Assembly (NCBI RefSeq): GCF_004362405.1
Contig: NZ_SNXE01000001.1
Location: forward strand, 310,001-374,000
Length of the DNA stretch: 64,000 nt
DNA from: Roseateles asaccharophilus
GTDB lineage: Bacteria > Pseudomonadota > Gammaproteobacteria > Burkholderiales > Burkholderiaceae_C
Reading direction: 5' to 3'
In this document: piece by piece, positions 27,167-36,903 of the stretch
How the letters are laid out: every line of letters begins with the position of its first letter
Position numbering within the stretch: position 1 is the stretch's first letter
Notes under the pieces: model-generated
The model's database searches: none
Told to the model about the DNA's origin: nothing
Seen by the model: only the letters and a program-made list of their open reading frames with translations
Made by a program: the position numbers and the translations under genes

Positions 27167-27174
27167 ACGTCCGG

Positions 27175-28110
27175 CTATGACGGCATGACCAGGGCCTGAC
27201 GGGCGCCACGGGCCAGAGCCTGCCCCAGCTCGTCCAGCAAGGCCGCTCGCACCGGCGCGGTCTCCAGCTCGCCCACCAGCTTCCACTGGTGCCAGTAGAG
27301 CGCCACATCCACGCTCACATCCGGACGCAGGGGCACAAGTTCCCCACTGGCCAGCAAGGGCCGCAGTTGCAGCTCCGGTGCCACACCGACACCCCAGCCC
27401 ATGCACACCGCGCGCGCGTAAGCCTCGCTGGACGGCACAAAGCGCTCCCTCAAGCGGGGTGCGCGCAGTCCCAAGGCCTTGGACACCCAAAGAGACTGTG
27501 TATCGTCCTTGCGGTTGAACACCAGAAACGGGGTCTGGGCAAAATTGGCCACAGTCAGCCCCTGCGGCAGGTGCTGCGCCACAAAGTCAGGGCTGGCCAC
27601 CGCCACATAGCGCATCACGCCCAGGGCCCGGACCACACAGCCGCGCAGGGCCTGCCGCACCGTGCTCACGCAGCCCAGCACCTCGCCCTGGCGCAGACGG
27701 TCATGGGTGAAGTCCTGATCATCCACCACCAATTCCAGCCCGAAGCCCTCGCTCAGGCCGCGTTGCACGATGTCGTTCAAGGCCGGCAGCACCCAAGTCG
27801 CCAGGCTGTCCGCATTGACCGCAATGGCCAGGCGCTCATGAGGCGCCAGCCCCGCGCCCAGCTCCCGCATGACATCGGCCCGCAGGGCCTGCAACTGCCG
27901 GGCATAGCGCAGCAGCAGCTTGCCGGATTCGGTCAGGCGCAGGGGCCGCGAACGCACGACCAGCGGCTGCCCGACCTGGGCCTCCAGGCTGCGCAGGCGT
28001 TGCGATACCGCACTCTGGGTGATGCTGAGCACCTTGGCCGCGCGTTCGAAGCTGCCTTCATCGGCCAGCGCTGCCAGGCAATCCAGTCCTGCGGAGTCCA
28101 GATCTTTCAT
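27175..28110 (-). CDS. LysR-family regulator, ArgP/IciA-like
   Basis: A 311-residue regulator of the ArgP group. The start MKDLDSAGLDCLAALADEGSFERAAKVLSITQSAVSQRLRSLEAQVGQPLVVR is typical of ArgP, with winged-helix DNA-binding at residues 5-60. VDDQDFTHDRLRQGEVLGCVST resembles ArgP's amino-acid-binding region. ArgP senses lysine and arginine. It is divergent from dadA, and a 21-bp inverted repeat lies six bases before its own start, suggesting autorepression. argO/lysE is not adjacent, unlike many genomes. Confidence 0.85.
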   Translation of the reverse strand: MKDLDSAGLDCLAALADEGSFERAAKVLSITQSAVSQRLRSLEAQVGQPLVVRSRPLRLTESGKLLLRYARQLQALRADVMRELGAGLAPHERLAIAVNADSLATWVLPALNDIVQRGLSEGFGLELVVDDQDFTHDRLRQGEVLGCVSTVRQALRGCVVRALGVMRYVAVASPDFVAQHLPQGLTVANFAQTPFLVFNRKDDTQSLWVSKALGLRAPRLRERFVPSSEAYARAVCMGWGVGVAPELQLRPLLASGELVPLRPDVSVDVALYWHQWKLVGELETAPVRAALLDELGQALARGARQALVMPS

Positions 28111-28115
28111 AAGTG

Positions 28116-28136
28116 TTTCTAATGTACTCCTAGAAA
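28116..28136. promoter_or_regulatory. LysR-type operator between the ArgP-like gene and dadA
   Basis: TTTCTA-N9-TAGAAA is a perfect 6-bp inverted repeat with 9-bp spacing and fits the LysR T-N11-A core. It begins 5 bp before the regulator's start codon on the minus strand and is about 170 bp before dadA. Confidence 0.65.
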
Positions 28137-28306
28137 TATGAATGAATCTTCATCAATTCACCAGCTCTGAGCACAATTCGGTCCACCCTTGCCCGCCGCC
28201 GGGCGGCCACGTCGATGCGGGCTATGTGCCCCTCATGGACCAGGCCTGGGTCTAAGAGTCATACTGGCCCACCCATCGGGCCAAGCAAACCTTTGAGGAA
28301 GCCGTC

Positions 28307-29620
28307 ATGAAGGTTGTCGTTTTGGGCGCGGGCATCATCGGTGTCAGCACCGCCTGGTATCTGCTGGAGCAGGGCCACGAAGTCGTCGTCGTGGATCGAC
28401 AGCCCGACGCCGCGCTGGAAACCAGCTACGCCAACGGCGCGCAGATTTCCGTGTGCTTCTGTGAACCCTGGGCCAATGCCGGCGCGCCACTCAAGGTGGC
28501 CAAATGGCTGCTCAAGGACGACTCGCCCCTGCTCTTCCGCCCGCGGCTCGACCCGGCTCAGTGGCGCTGGGGTCTGAGCTTCCTGGGCCAATGCACCACC
28601 GCCGCTTTCGAGCGCAATGTGGAGCAACTCATACAGCTGGGTCGCTACAGCCACGCCTCCATGAAGGAGTTGGTGGCCAGCACCGGCATCGAGTACGACC
28701 GCCTGGAACGCGGCATCCTGCACTTCTTCTCCAGCCAGGCCGACTTCGATGCCGGCGCCGGCGCCGCCGAGATCATGCAGCGTCATGGCGTGGATCGCCG
28801 CGTGCTCAATCGCGAGGAAGTGCTCGCCGTGGAGCCCGCGCTGCGCAGTTTCGAGCGGGGCGTCTTCGGCGGCACCTACACCCCCAGCGACGAATCCGGC
28901 GATGCCCGCGTCTTCACCCAGAAGCTGGCCCAGCTCTGCGCCCAGCGTGGCGCCACCTTCCTCTGGGAGCATGATGTGCTGGGCCTGGAAACGGCGGGCG
29001 GCGCCATAAGCGGCGCCGTGGTCGCCTCGCGTCTGAGCGGCCGCAAGACCAGCCTCAGCGCCGACGCCTATGTGGTGGCCCTGGCTTCCTACGCACCCGC
29101 CCTGCTCAAGCCCCTGGGCGAACATCTCAACATCTATCCCGCCAAGGGCTACTCGGCCACGCTGCGCCTCAAGCGCCCGGAAGCGGCCAGCACGGTCAGC
29201 CTGCTGGACGACGGGCGCAAGCTCGCCATCTCGCGCCTGGGCGACCATATCCGCATCGCCGGCACGGCCGAGCTGGCCGGCTTCGACCTGAGCCTAGACA
29301 ACCCCACCGCGCGCGCGCGCTGTGCCGCCCTGGTGCGCCGCTACGAAGAACTCTTCCCCGGCGTGGCCGACACCAGCGAGCCCAATTACTGGACGGGTCT
29401 TCGTCCGAGCACGCCCACCAATATTCCCTACATCGGCCGCAGCAAGAAGGCCGGCAACCTCTGGCTCAACACCGGCCACGGCACCCTGGGCTGGACGCAC
29501 GGCGCCGGCTCGGGCCGCGCCCTGGCCGAGCTGATGGCGGGCCAGGCGCCGGAGATGGCCTTCGGCTTCTACGGCGACGCCCTGCCGGCCAAGAAGCTGC
29601 ACAGCGTGGCCGCGGCCTGA
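28307..29620 (+). CDS. dadA: D-amino acid dehydrogenase small subunit-type
   Basis: A 437-residue FAD enzyme of the DadA family. MKVVVLGAGIIGVSTAWYLLEQGHEVVVVDR is the dinucleotide-binding beta-alpha-beta, with the downstream GNANGAQIS-like YANGAQIS and the C-terminal NTGHGTLGWTHGAGSGRALA. It oxidises D-amino acids to 2-oxo acids, feeding the respiratory chain. Typical length. The divergent ArgP-like gene may regulate it. No alanine racemase gene is adjacent. Confidence 0.94.
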   Translation: MKVVVLGAGIIGVSTAWYLLEQGHEVVVVDRQPDAALETSYANGAQISVCFCEPWANAGAPLKVAKWLLKDDSPLLFRPRLDPAQWRWGLSFLGQCTTAAFERNVEQLIQLGRYSHASMKELVASTGIEYDRLERGILHFFSSQADFDAGAGAAEIMQRHGVDRRVLNREEVLAVEPALRSFERGVFGGTYTPSDESGDARVFTQKLAQLCAQRGATFLWEHDVLGLETAGGAISGAVVASRLSGRKTSLSADAYVVALASYAPALLKPLGEHLNIYPAKGYSATLRLKRPEAASTVSLLDDGRKLAISRLGDHIRIAGTAELAGFDLSLDNPTARARCAALVRRYEELFPGVADTSEPNYWTGLRPSTPTNIPYIGRSKKAGNLWLNTGHGTLGWTHGAGSGRALAELMAGQAPEMAFGFYGDALPAKKLHSVAAA

Positions 29621-29705
29621 AGCCCGCGCCACGCGAGCCCGCGGGCCCCAAGGCCCCGCCCATGGCCACTACAATCCGCGACCCCTTTTTTGCGGTGTGC
29701 GAGCC

Positions 29706-31028
29706 ATGATGAGCCCCTCCTTCTGCGCGATCGACTTCGGCACGTCCAACTCCGCGATCGCCATTCCCTCCAGCGCTCCCGATGCGCCGCCCAGCAGCAC
29801 CCGCCTGGTGGAGCTGGAGCCCGGCCAGCTCACCATGCCCACCGCGGTCTTCTACTACGCCGAGGGCCCGCATGATGCCGACGGCCCGCCGCGTGCCTTC
29901 GGCCGCGCCGCCCTGGCCGCCTATGTGGAGGGCGTGGAAGGCCGGCTGATGCGCTCCATGAAGAGCATCCTGGGCTCCAGCCTGATCGAGCAGAGCACCG
30001 ATGTGGGCGGCGGCCGCGGCGTGCGCTACTTCGACATGCTGGCCGGCTACCTCAAACGCCTGCGCCGCCAGGCCCAGGCCGCCGGTGCGCCGGACGACCT
30101 GCACCGCGTGGTGCTGGGCCGGCCGGTCTTCTTCGTGGACGAGGAGCCGGCACGCGACGCCGCGGCCCAGGCCTCGCTGGAGGCCGCCGCGCACGCCGTG
30201 GGCTTCAGCGAGGTGCATTTCCAGTACGAGCCCATCGCCGCGGCTTTCGACTACGAGCGCCAGACCACGCGCGAGCGCCTGGTCCTGGTGGCCGATATCG
30301 GCGGCGGCACCTCAGACTTCTCGGTGGTGCGTGTGGGCCCCGAGCGCATGGCGCGCCTGGACCGGCGTGATGACATCCTGGCCAACCACGGCGTGCATAT
30401 CGCCGGCACCGACTTCGACCGCCATATCGAGCTGGCCTCCATCCTGCGCGAGCTGGGCTACCGCTCCCTGGGCCCCGAGCGCCCCGGTCAGCCCGCGCGC
30501 GAGGTGCCCAGCGGCATCTATTTCGACCTCGCGACCTGGCATCTGATCAACACCGTCTACAGCCCGCAGCGCGTGGCCGAGCTGCGCGGCATGCGCAGCT
30601 TCTACGGCAACCCCCAGCACCACGCCCGCCTGATGACGGTGCTGGAAGACCATCTGGGCCATGAGCTGGCGGGCCGCGCCGAAGACGCCAAGATCGCCGT
30701 GTCCGGCGGCGGCAGCACCGAGATCGACCTGGGCCTGGTGGAAAGCGGTCTGCGCGTGAGCCTGGGCGAGAGCCAGGCCCTGGAAGCGCTGGACAGCGAT
30801 GTGGAGCGCATCGTGCAGGCCGGGCGCGACACCGTGCGGCAGGCTGGCCTGCGCGCCGACCAGGTGGACGCGCTCTACTTCACCGGCGGCTCCACCGGCC
30901 TGCGCCTGCTGGCCGAGCGCATTGCCGCCGCCTTCCCGGCGGCCGAGGCGGTGCGCGGCGACCGCTTCGCCTCCGTAGCCACCGGCCTGGGCCTGCACGC
31001 CGCGCGCCTCTTCGGCGCGGCGCGCTGA
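29706..31028 (+). CDS. Hsp70-family protein, YegD-like
   Basis: A 440-residue Hsp70-type ATPase. The phosphate loops CAIDFGTSNSAIAIP and VADIGGGTSDFSVV, plus FTGGSTGLRLL adenosine motif, match the actin-like ATPase half of DnaK. The substrate-binding half is absent, as in YegD. Such truncated Hsp70s have uncertain roles. TACAAT at 29670-29675 is a good -10 element. ATG at 29706 is used; an immediately adjacent ATG follows. It converges on the second UPF0149 gene, 7 bp away. Confidence 0.9.
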   Translation: MMSPSFCAIDFGTSNSAIAIPSSAPDAPPSSTRLVELEPGQLTMPTAVFYYAEGPHDADGPPRAFGRAALAAYVEGVEGRLMRSMKSILGSSLIEQSTDVGGGRGVRYFDMLAGYLKRLRRQAQAAGAPDDLHRVVLGRPVFFVDEEPARDAAAQASLEAAAHAVGFSEVHFQYEPIAAAFDYERQTTRERLVLVADIGGGTSDFSVVRVGPERMARLDRRDDILANHGVHIAGTDFDRHIELASILRELGYRSLGPERPGQPAREVPSGIYFDLATWHLINTVYSPQRVAELRGMRSFYGNPQHHARLMTVLEDHLGHELAGRAEDAKIAVSGGGSTEIDLGLVESGLRVSLGESQALEALDSDVERIVQAGRDTVRQAGLRADQVDALYFTGGSTGLRLLAERIAAAFPAAEAVRGDRFASVATGLGLHAARLFGAAR

Positions 31029-31035
31029 GCCTCGC

Positions 31036-31770
31036 TCAGCGGGGCTTGCGCGGGCCGCGGCCGCCGGGTGCCGCACCCGGGCGCGGCGGCGTGCGACGGC
31101 CGGCCCCCGGCCGGGCCGGCGCGGCGCGCGGCGCCTGGGCCTGGGGACGGGTGATGTCGGCCAGCATCAGACAGGCGGCGACCAGGCTTTCCACCGCCTC
31201 CTCCAGATCGGCGGCGGGCTCCAGACTCTCGATCTCTTCCAGCAGATCGTCGGCATCCTCCAGATCGTCCGGATCCAGATGGCGGTAGATCGCGGCCAGG
31301 GGCTCCAGCAGCTGGCTGGCCTCCTGGCGCATCAGATCGGGAAAGATCTCGGTGGCCAGGGCAAAGCCCGCCACCCAGGGCAGCAGCACCTCGGAGGGAT
31401 CACTGTCGAATTCGTCCTCATCGTCCCCGTCCTCATCGCCCAGCTCGAAGACCCAGGGATCGAACCACTGGCGCTCGGCAATCGCGCGGTTGAGCTGCTG
31501 GTGGCGGCGCTTGCACAGGGCCAGGATGGGCTCGGTCTGCAGGCCCGGCGGCAGCTCGCGGCCCTCGCTGTCCAGGATGGGGCGCAGCCACTGGTGCGCC
31601 GGCACGGCCTTGGGTTGCAGCAGCACGCCGACCAGATAACCGTCCAGCATGCTGATGTCCAGGGGCTCCAGCGGCGGCGGCAGGGCGTCCAGCAGGTCCT
31701 GCAGCCGTTCCATCTCGGCCTCGCTGAGGGGCTGGATCGCGGGCTTGCTCGGGGTCGTCATCGTGCTCAT
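31036..31770 (-). CDS. UPF0149/YecA-type protein with Arg/Pro-rich tail
   Basis: A 244-residue protein with the same YecA/UPF0149 core as the protein at 24281 ([45 protein letters not shown]), but its acidic helical body ends in a basic, proline-rich tail (PRAAPARPGAGRRTPPRPG) rather than a SEC-C zinc motif. The tail could bind RNA or other acidic partners. Alone on the minus strand, between Hsp70-like and oxidoreductase genes. Confidence 0.85.
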   Translation of the reverse strand: MSTMTTPSKPAIQPLSEAEMERLQDLLDALPPPLEPLDISMLDGYLVGVLLQPKAVPAHQWLRPILDSEGRELPPGLQTEPILALCKRRHQQLNRAIAERQWFDPWVFELGDEDGDDEDEFDSDPSEVLLPWVAGFALATEIFPDLMRQEASQLLEPLAAIYRHLDPDDLEDADDLLEEIESLEPAADLEEAVESLVAACLMLADITRPQAQAPRAAPARPGAGRRTPPRPGAAPGGRGPRKPR

Positions 31771-31801
31771 GCCTCGATTGTCTCGCCACTATCATGCCGC
31801 G

Positions 31802-32362
31802 ATGAGCTCCCGCCACTTCCTTTTTCTCGTCGCCAGCACCCGCCAGACCGGTGTGCTGGGCAATACCGAGGCCCTGGCGCGCCGCGCCGCCGAGCAGCTG
31901 CCCGCGGGCGCCAGCCAGCGCTGGGAACACCTGGCCCAGCGCCCGCTGCCGCCCTTCACCGACCACCGCCACGACATCGGCAGCTATCCCATGCCCGAGG
32001 GCCACGGCCGGGCGCTGCTGGACGCCACCCTGGACGCCACCGACCTGGTGCTCGTGGCCCCGGTCTACTGGTTCAGCTTCCCGGCCACGCTCAAGCTCTA
32101 CCTGGATCACTGGAGCGCCTGGATGCGTGTGCCCGGCCTGGACTTCAAGGCCCGCATGGCCGGCAAGCGCCTGTGGCTGATCAGCACCAGCGGCGACCGC
32201 GCCAAGGCCCAGCCCACCCTGGACAGCGCACGCTTGTGCGCCGAGTTTCTGTCCATGGACTGGCGCGAGCCCCTGTGGGGCAAGGGCGGCGCACCCGATG
32301 CGGTGCGGCAGGACGAGGCGGCCTGGACACAGGCGCTCACATATTTCACGCGCATCCCCTAA
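31802..32362 (+). CDS. flavodoxin-fold NAD(P)H-dependent oxidoreductase
   Basis: A 186-residue protein. FLFLVASTRQTGVLGNTEALARRAAEQL is an FMN-phosphate loop, and VLVAPVYWFSFPATLKLYLDHW is the central flavin-site motif of the NAD(P)H-dependent FMN reductase/WrbA-like group. The substrate is unknown. The gene diverges from the UPF0149 gene and is followed by a predicted small RNA with terminator. Confidence 0.87.
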   Translation: MSSRHFLFLVASTRQTGVLGNTEALARRAAEQLPAGASQRWEHLAQRPLPPFTDHRHDIGSYPMPEGHGRALLDATLDATDLVLVAPVYWFSFPATLKLYLDHWSAWMRVPGLDFKARMAGKRLWLISTSGDRAKAQPTLDSARLCAEFLSMDWREPLWGKGGAPDAVRQDEAAWTQALTYFTRIP

Positions 32363-32396
32363 GGGTGGGATGGGCGGCGCCCCGAGCCCGCGGCTA

Positions 32397-32498
32397 CATT
32401 GCTAGCACGCCCGGTTCAGGCCGGGCACCGATCCCAACGACGTCCTTGCCTCCAAGGACTTGCACCGCCCGCCCGGCTTGCCGGTCGGGCGTTTTTTT
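32397..32498 (+). ncRNA. candidate small RNA with three stem-loops
   Basis: About 100 bases between two genes fold into three simple hairpins in a row: GCCCGG-TTCAGG-CCGGGC (32409-32426), GTCCTT-GCCTCC-AAGGAC (32442-32459) and a CGCCCG...CGGGCG stem (32466-32491) followed by seven T. CTACATT at 32394-32400 could be a -10 box. This could also be the 3' end of the upstream oxidoreductase mRNA. No known family is recognised. Confidence 0.45.
32466..32498 (+). terminator. rho-independent terminator
   Basis: Stem CGCCCG / CGGGCG with an inner CCGG-CTTG-CCGG hairpin, then T7 (32492-32498). It ends the candidate small RNA or the oxidoreductase transcript; the last T residues fall in the stop codon region of the convergent LysR gene. 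Confidence 0.88.
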
Positions 32499-33489
32499 AT
32501 CCGCCGCCTCGCGCGCCCTCGAAGCCCGGCGCCAGCGCCGCCTTCAGATGCTCGGTGAACAGGCGCACCGGCCGCGGCGTGCTGCTGCTCCAGGGATGGA
32601 TGGCGTAGATGCCGTCGCCGAAGAAGCCGGCCGGACGCCAGTCGGGCAGCAGCTCGCGCAGACGCCCGGCGCGCACCGCGGGCGCAGCGCTGAAATCGGG
32701 CAGCAGGGCGATGCCCAGACCGGCCAGCGCGGCCTCGCGCAGCACCTCGCTATTGCCGGCGCGCAAGGGCCCCTGCACCGGCACCTTGAGCCGCTCCCCG
32801 CCCGCGGCGCCGCGCCGCTCGAAGAGCCAGACCGCCGGCCCCGGGCGCAGATAGGGCAGGCATTGGTGCTGGCCCAGCTCGGCCGGATGAGCCGGCGCGC
32901 CCTGGCGCCGCAGATAGGCGCCGCTGGCCACCAGCAGGGCGCGCGAGGCGCAGAGCTTGACCGCCACATGGGTGTCCGGCGGGCTGCTGGTGTGGCGGAT
33001 CGCCAGGTCGTAGCCCTCCTGGGCCAGGGGCACCAGGCGGTCGGAGAGGTCCAGCTCGATGCGGATCTCCGGGTAGCGGCGAAAGAAGCTCTCCAGCTGC
33101 GGCGCCACATGCTGGCGGCCCAGAGCCACGGGCGCCGTCACGCGCAGCAGGCCGCGCGGCTGGCCGGCGGCATCGCGCGCCTCGGCCAGGCTGCGGGTGA
33201 TCTGGGCAAAGCTGGCCTCGGTCTCCTCCACCAAGCGTTGGCCGGCCTCGCTCAGGCGCACCGAGCGCGTGGTCCGGGCGACCAGCTGCTGGCCCATGGC
33301 CCGCTCCAGATCGGCAATGCGCTGGCTCACCGCGGCCTTGGACAGGGCCAGGCGCTGCGCCGCCTTGGTGAAGCTGCCCAGCTGGGCAATCACCAGCAGG
33401 GCATGCAGCTGGCCCCAGAGCAGCTCATTGCGCAGCTCGGGCAGGGCGGGCGGCTTGGGGCTGTCTTCGCGGGCTTCAGGGGCTTGCAT
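32497..33489 (-). CDS. LysR-family transcriptional regulator
   Basis: A 330-residue regulator. The DNA-binding helix-turn-helix is LLVIAQLGSFTKAAQRLALSKAAVSQRIADLERAMGQQLVAR near residues 31-72, followed by a standard effector domain (RGLLRVTAPVALGRQHVAPQLESFFRRYPEIRIELDLSDR). An N-terminal extension of about 25 residues precedes it. It is divergent from mmsA, and its start codon lies within a 7-bp inverted repeat; likely control of mmsA is inference. Confidence 0.92.
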   Translation of the reverse strand: MQAPEAREDSPKPPALPELRNELLWGQLHALLVIAQLGSFTKAAQRLALSKAAVSQRIADLERAMGQQLVARTTRSVRLSEAGQRLVEETEASFAQITRSLAEARDAAGQPRGLLRVTAPVALGRQHVAPQLESFFRRYPEIRIELDLSDRLVPLAQEGYDLAIRHTSSPPDTHVAVKLCASRALLVASGAYLRRQGAPAHPAELGQHQCLPYLRPGPAVWLFERRGAAGGERLKVPVQGPLRAGNSEVLREAALAGLGIALLPDFSAAPAVRAGRLRELLPDWRPAGFFGDGIYAIHPWSSSTPRPVRLFTEHLKAALAPGFEGARGGG

Positions 33490-33534
33490 TGTTCGGATTA
33501 TTGAACAATCAAATCACTGCCAGCCGATTGGCAG
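33488..33534. promoter_or_regulatory. two inverted repeats in the LysR-mmsA intergenic region
   Basis: ATTGTTC-N8-GAACAAT (33488-33509) overlaps the LysR start codon, and CTGCCA-N6-TGGCAG (33517-33534) lies closer to mmsA. Both are perfect inverted repeats in a 99-bp divergent interval. Proposed as operator sites for the LysR protein. Confidence 0.6.
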
Positions 33535-33588
33535 GTGCACAGCTGCGGCCTAGACTGCGCCGCAACAAGTCCTCACCCGGAGACCGCC

Positions 33589-35115
<1,527 letters not shown>

Positions 35116-35230
35116 CGGCCGCTCATCAGCGGGCGCTGCGCGCACAAGTTGCAAGAACAGGACAAGGGGCGCCGCAAGCCTGTGGCTTGGGCTACCCTCT
35201 CGCCTTTGTGACACGTTGTAAACCGCGCCC

Positions 35231-36853
35231 ATGCCCGATGTCCTCAGTCCCGAGGTCCAGCACGACGATGCACTGAGCCACTGCCTGGCCGAGGCCCGGC
35301 ATGCCCAAGCCCAGTCCAGACTGGACGAAGGCCTGACCCACGCGCAGCGCGCCTGGGACCTGGCCCGGGATCTGCACATGCTGGCCGAGCAGGTCGAGGC
35401 AGGCCGCCTGCGCGCCTTTTTTCTCTACCGTCGCGGCGACCTGAATGCCTTCCTGCGGGCCGCAGAGGCCTTGCTGCCGCTGCTGCAGGCCCAGGGCCCC
35501 AGCCCGGAGCTGGGCGAGCTGCTGCGCTGGATGACGCTGGCCGGCTGCGAGACCGGCGATTTCGAGACCGCCATGCGCTGTGCCAACGAGGGCTATGCAG
35601 TGGCCCAGGAGCTGGGCGACAGCCGCCTGATCGCCGTGGCATTGAATGCCCTGGGCGCCACTTTCGAGCGCATGGGCGACCCCTGGCAGGCCGAGCGTCT
35701 CATGACGGAAGCAGCCGCGCTGGTGCGCGAGCAGCCATCCCTGTACGAGCGTGTGGTCACGCTGAACAACCTCTGCCATGTCGCGCTGGGGGCCTTCCAC
35801 CTGCTGCGGGACAGCGGTCATGACGCCGCCTGCGCCGACGCGCTGGCGCGTGCACTGCGCTATGCCCAGGAAGTGCGCCCGCACGCCGAGGCCTTTGGCG
35901 ACCCTTTTGCCCGGGTCACGACCGAGGCCAATCTGGGCGAGGCCCTGCTTCACAGCGGTCAGCTGGAGGCGGCCGAGGCCCTGCTGGTCCAGACGCTGGA
36001 GCAAGCCCGTGCGCTGGGCTACGAAGTCCAGGCCTGGATTCTGCGCTGCTCCCTGGCCGAGCTGCGCCTGTTGCAGAGCGAGCCCCGACAAGCCTACGAG
36101 GACCTGCGCCTGCTGCTGCAGGAGGCGGGCGAGCGTGCCCCCTCTGGCACGGCGCTGCGCGCCCACCATGCGCTGTACCGCGCGGCACAGCGCATGGGTC
36201 AGTACGAGGAGGCGCTGAAGCAGTTGGAGCTTTGCCAGCGCCTGGAGCGGCGCCGCACCGCGGCCCAGCGGATGGCGCAGTCGCGCTTCTTCGTGACGCG
36301 GCTGGAGGCCGAGCAATCCCGCCAGCGCGCCGAGCACCAGGAGGCCCGCGCCGCGACCCTGGAGGCCCATCTGGAGCTGGACCCGCTCACCGGCCTGGGC
36401 AACCGCCGCTGCATGGAGTCGCGCATGCCCGCCCTGCTGCGTGCCGCCGAAGCGGCCGGCCAGGTGCTGACCCTGGCGCTGATCGACGCCGACCACTTCA
36501 AGCTCATCAATGACCAGCTGGGCCACACAGTGGGCGACCGGGTGCTGCAGCAGCTGGCCCAGATGCTGCGCGACAACACCCGCGGCAGCGATCTGCTGCT
36601 GCGCTACGGCGGTGAGGAGTTCCTGGTGCTCTTCCCCGACACCGTGCCCGACCGCGCCTTCGAGGTCTGCGAGCGCCTGCGCCAGTGCGTCGAGTCCTTC
36701 CCATGGGACGGCATCGCCCCGGGCCTGCAGGTGACGCTGTCCATCGGCCTGGCCAGCAGCCCACCCTATGCCACCGATTTGCTGATCTCGCGCGCCGACA
36801 GCGCCATGTACCGGGCCAAGCATCTGGGTCGCAACCGCGTGGCCCTGGCCTGA
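35231..36853 (+). CDS. diguanylate cyclase with TPR-like sensory region
   Basis: A 540-residue protein. Residues 1-340 are helical repeats that look like tetratricopeptide units, then a coiled coil (AEQSRQRAEHQEARAATLEAHL), and a C-terminal GGDEF domain. The active-site loop is GGEEF at 460-464, intact for cyclic di-GMP synthesis, with the inhibitory RGSD site at 451-454. Related to GGDEF proteins with TPR-type sensor. No membrane segments. Its output would affect motility or biofilm. Confidence 0.9.
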   Translation: MPDVLSPEVQHDDALSHCLAEARHAQAQSRLDEGLTHAQRAWDLARDLHMLAEQVEAGRLRAFFLYRRGDLNAFLRAAEALLPLLQAQGPSPELGELLRWMTLAGCETGDFETAMRCANEGYAVAQELGDSRLIAVALNALGATFERMGDPWQAERLMTEAAALVREQPSLYERVVTLNNLCHVALGAFHLLRDSGHDAACADALARALRYAQEVRPHAEAFGDPFARVTTEANLGEALLHSGQLEAAEALLVQTLEQARALGYEVQAWILRCSLAELRLLQSEPRQAYEDLRLLLQEAGERAPSGTALRAHHALYRAAQRMGQYEEALKQLELCQRLERRRTAAQRMAQSRFFVTRLEAEQSRQRAEHQEARAATLEAHLELDPLTGLGNRRCMESRMPALLRAAEAAGQVLTLALIDADHFKLINDQLGHTVGDRVLQQLAQMLRDNTRGSDLLLRYGGEEFLVLFPDTVPDRAFEVCERLRQCVESFPWDGIAPGLQVTLSIGLASSPPYATDLLISRADSAMYRAKHLGRNRVALA

Positions 36854-36903
36854 GCGCTTCAGCGCCTATCATCCAGCGCATCTCGGCCAGCACCCGCGCT
36901 GCG

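Larger units (their letters stand above)
26419..27174. other. 756-bp stretch lacking a secure gene
   Basis: Between the stress protein and the ArgP-like regulator I see one GC-rich inverted repeat, one candidate small gene on each strand (26482-26712 minus, 26975-27166 plus) and lower GC content around 26740-26980 than nearby genes. Other short frames here have no ribosome site and look like chance. Confidence 0.5.
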
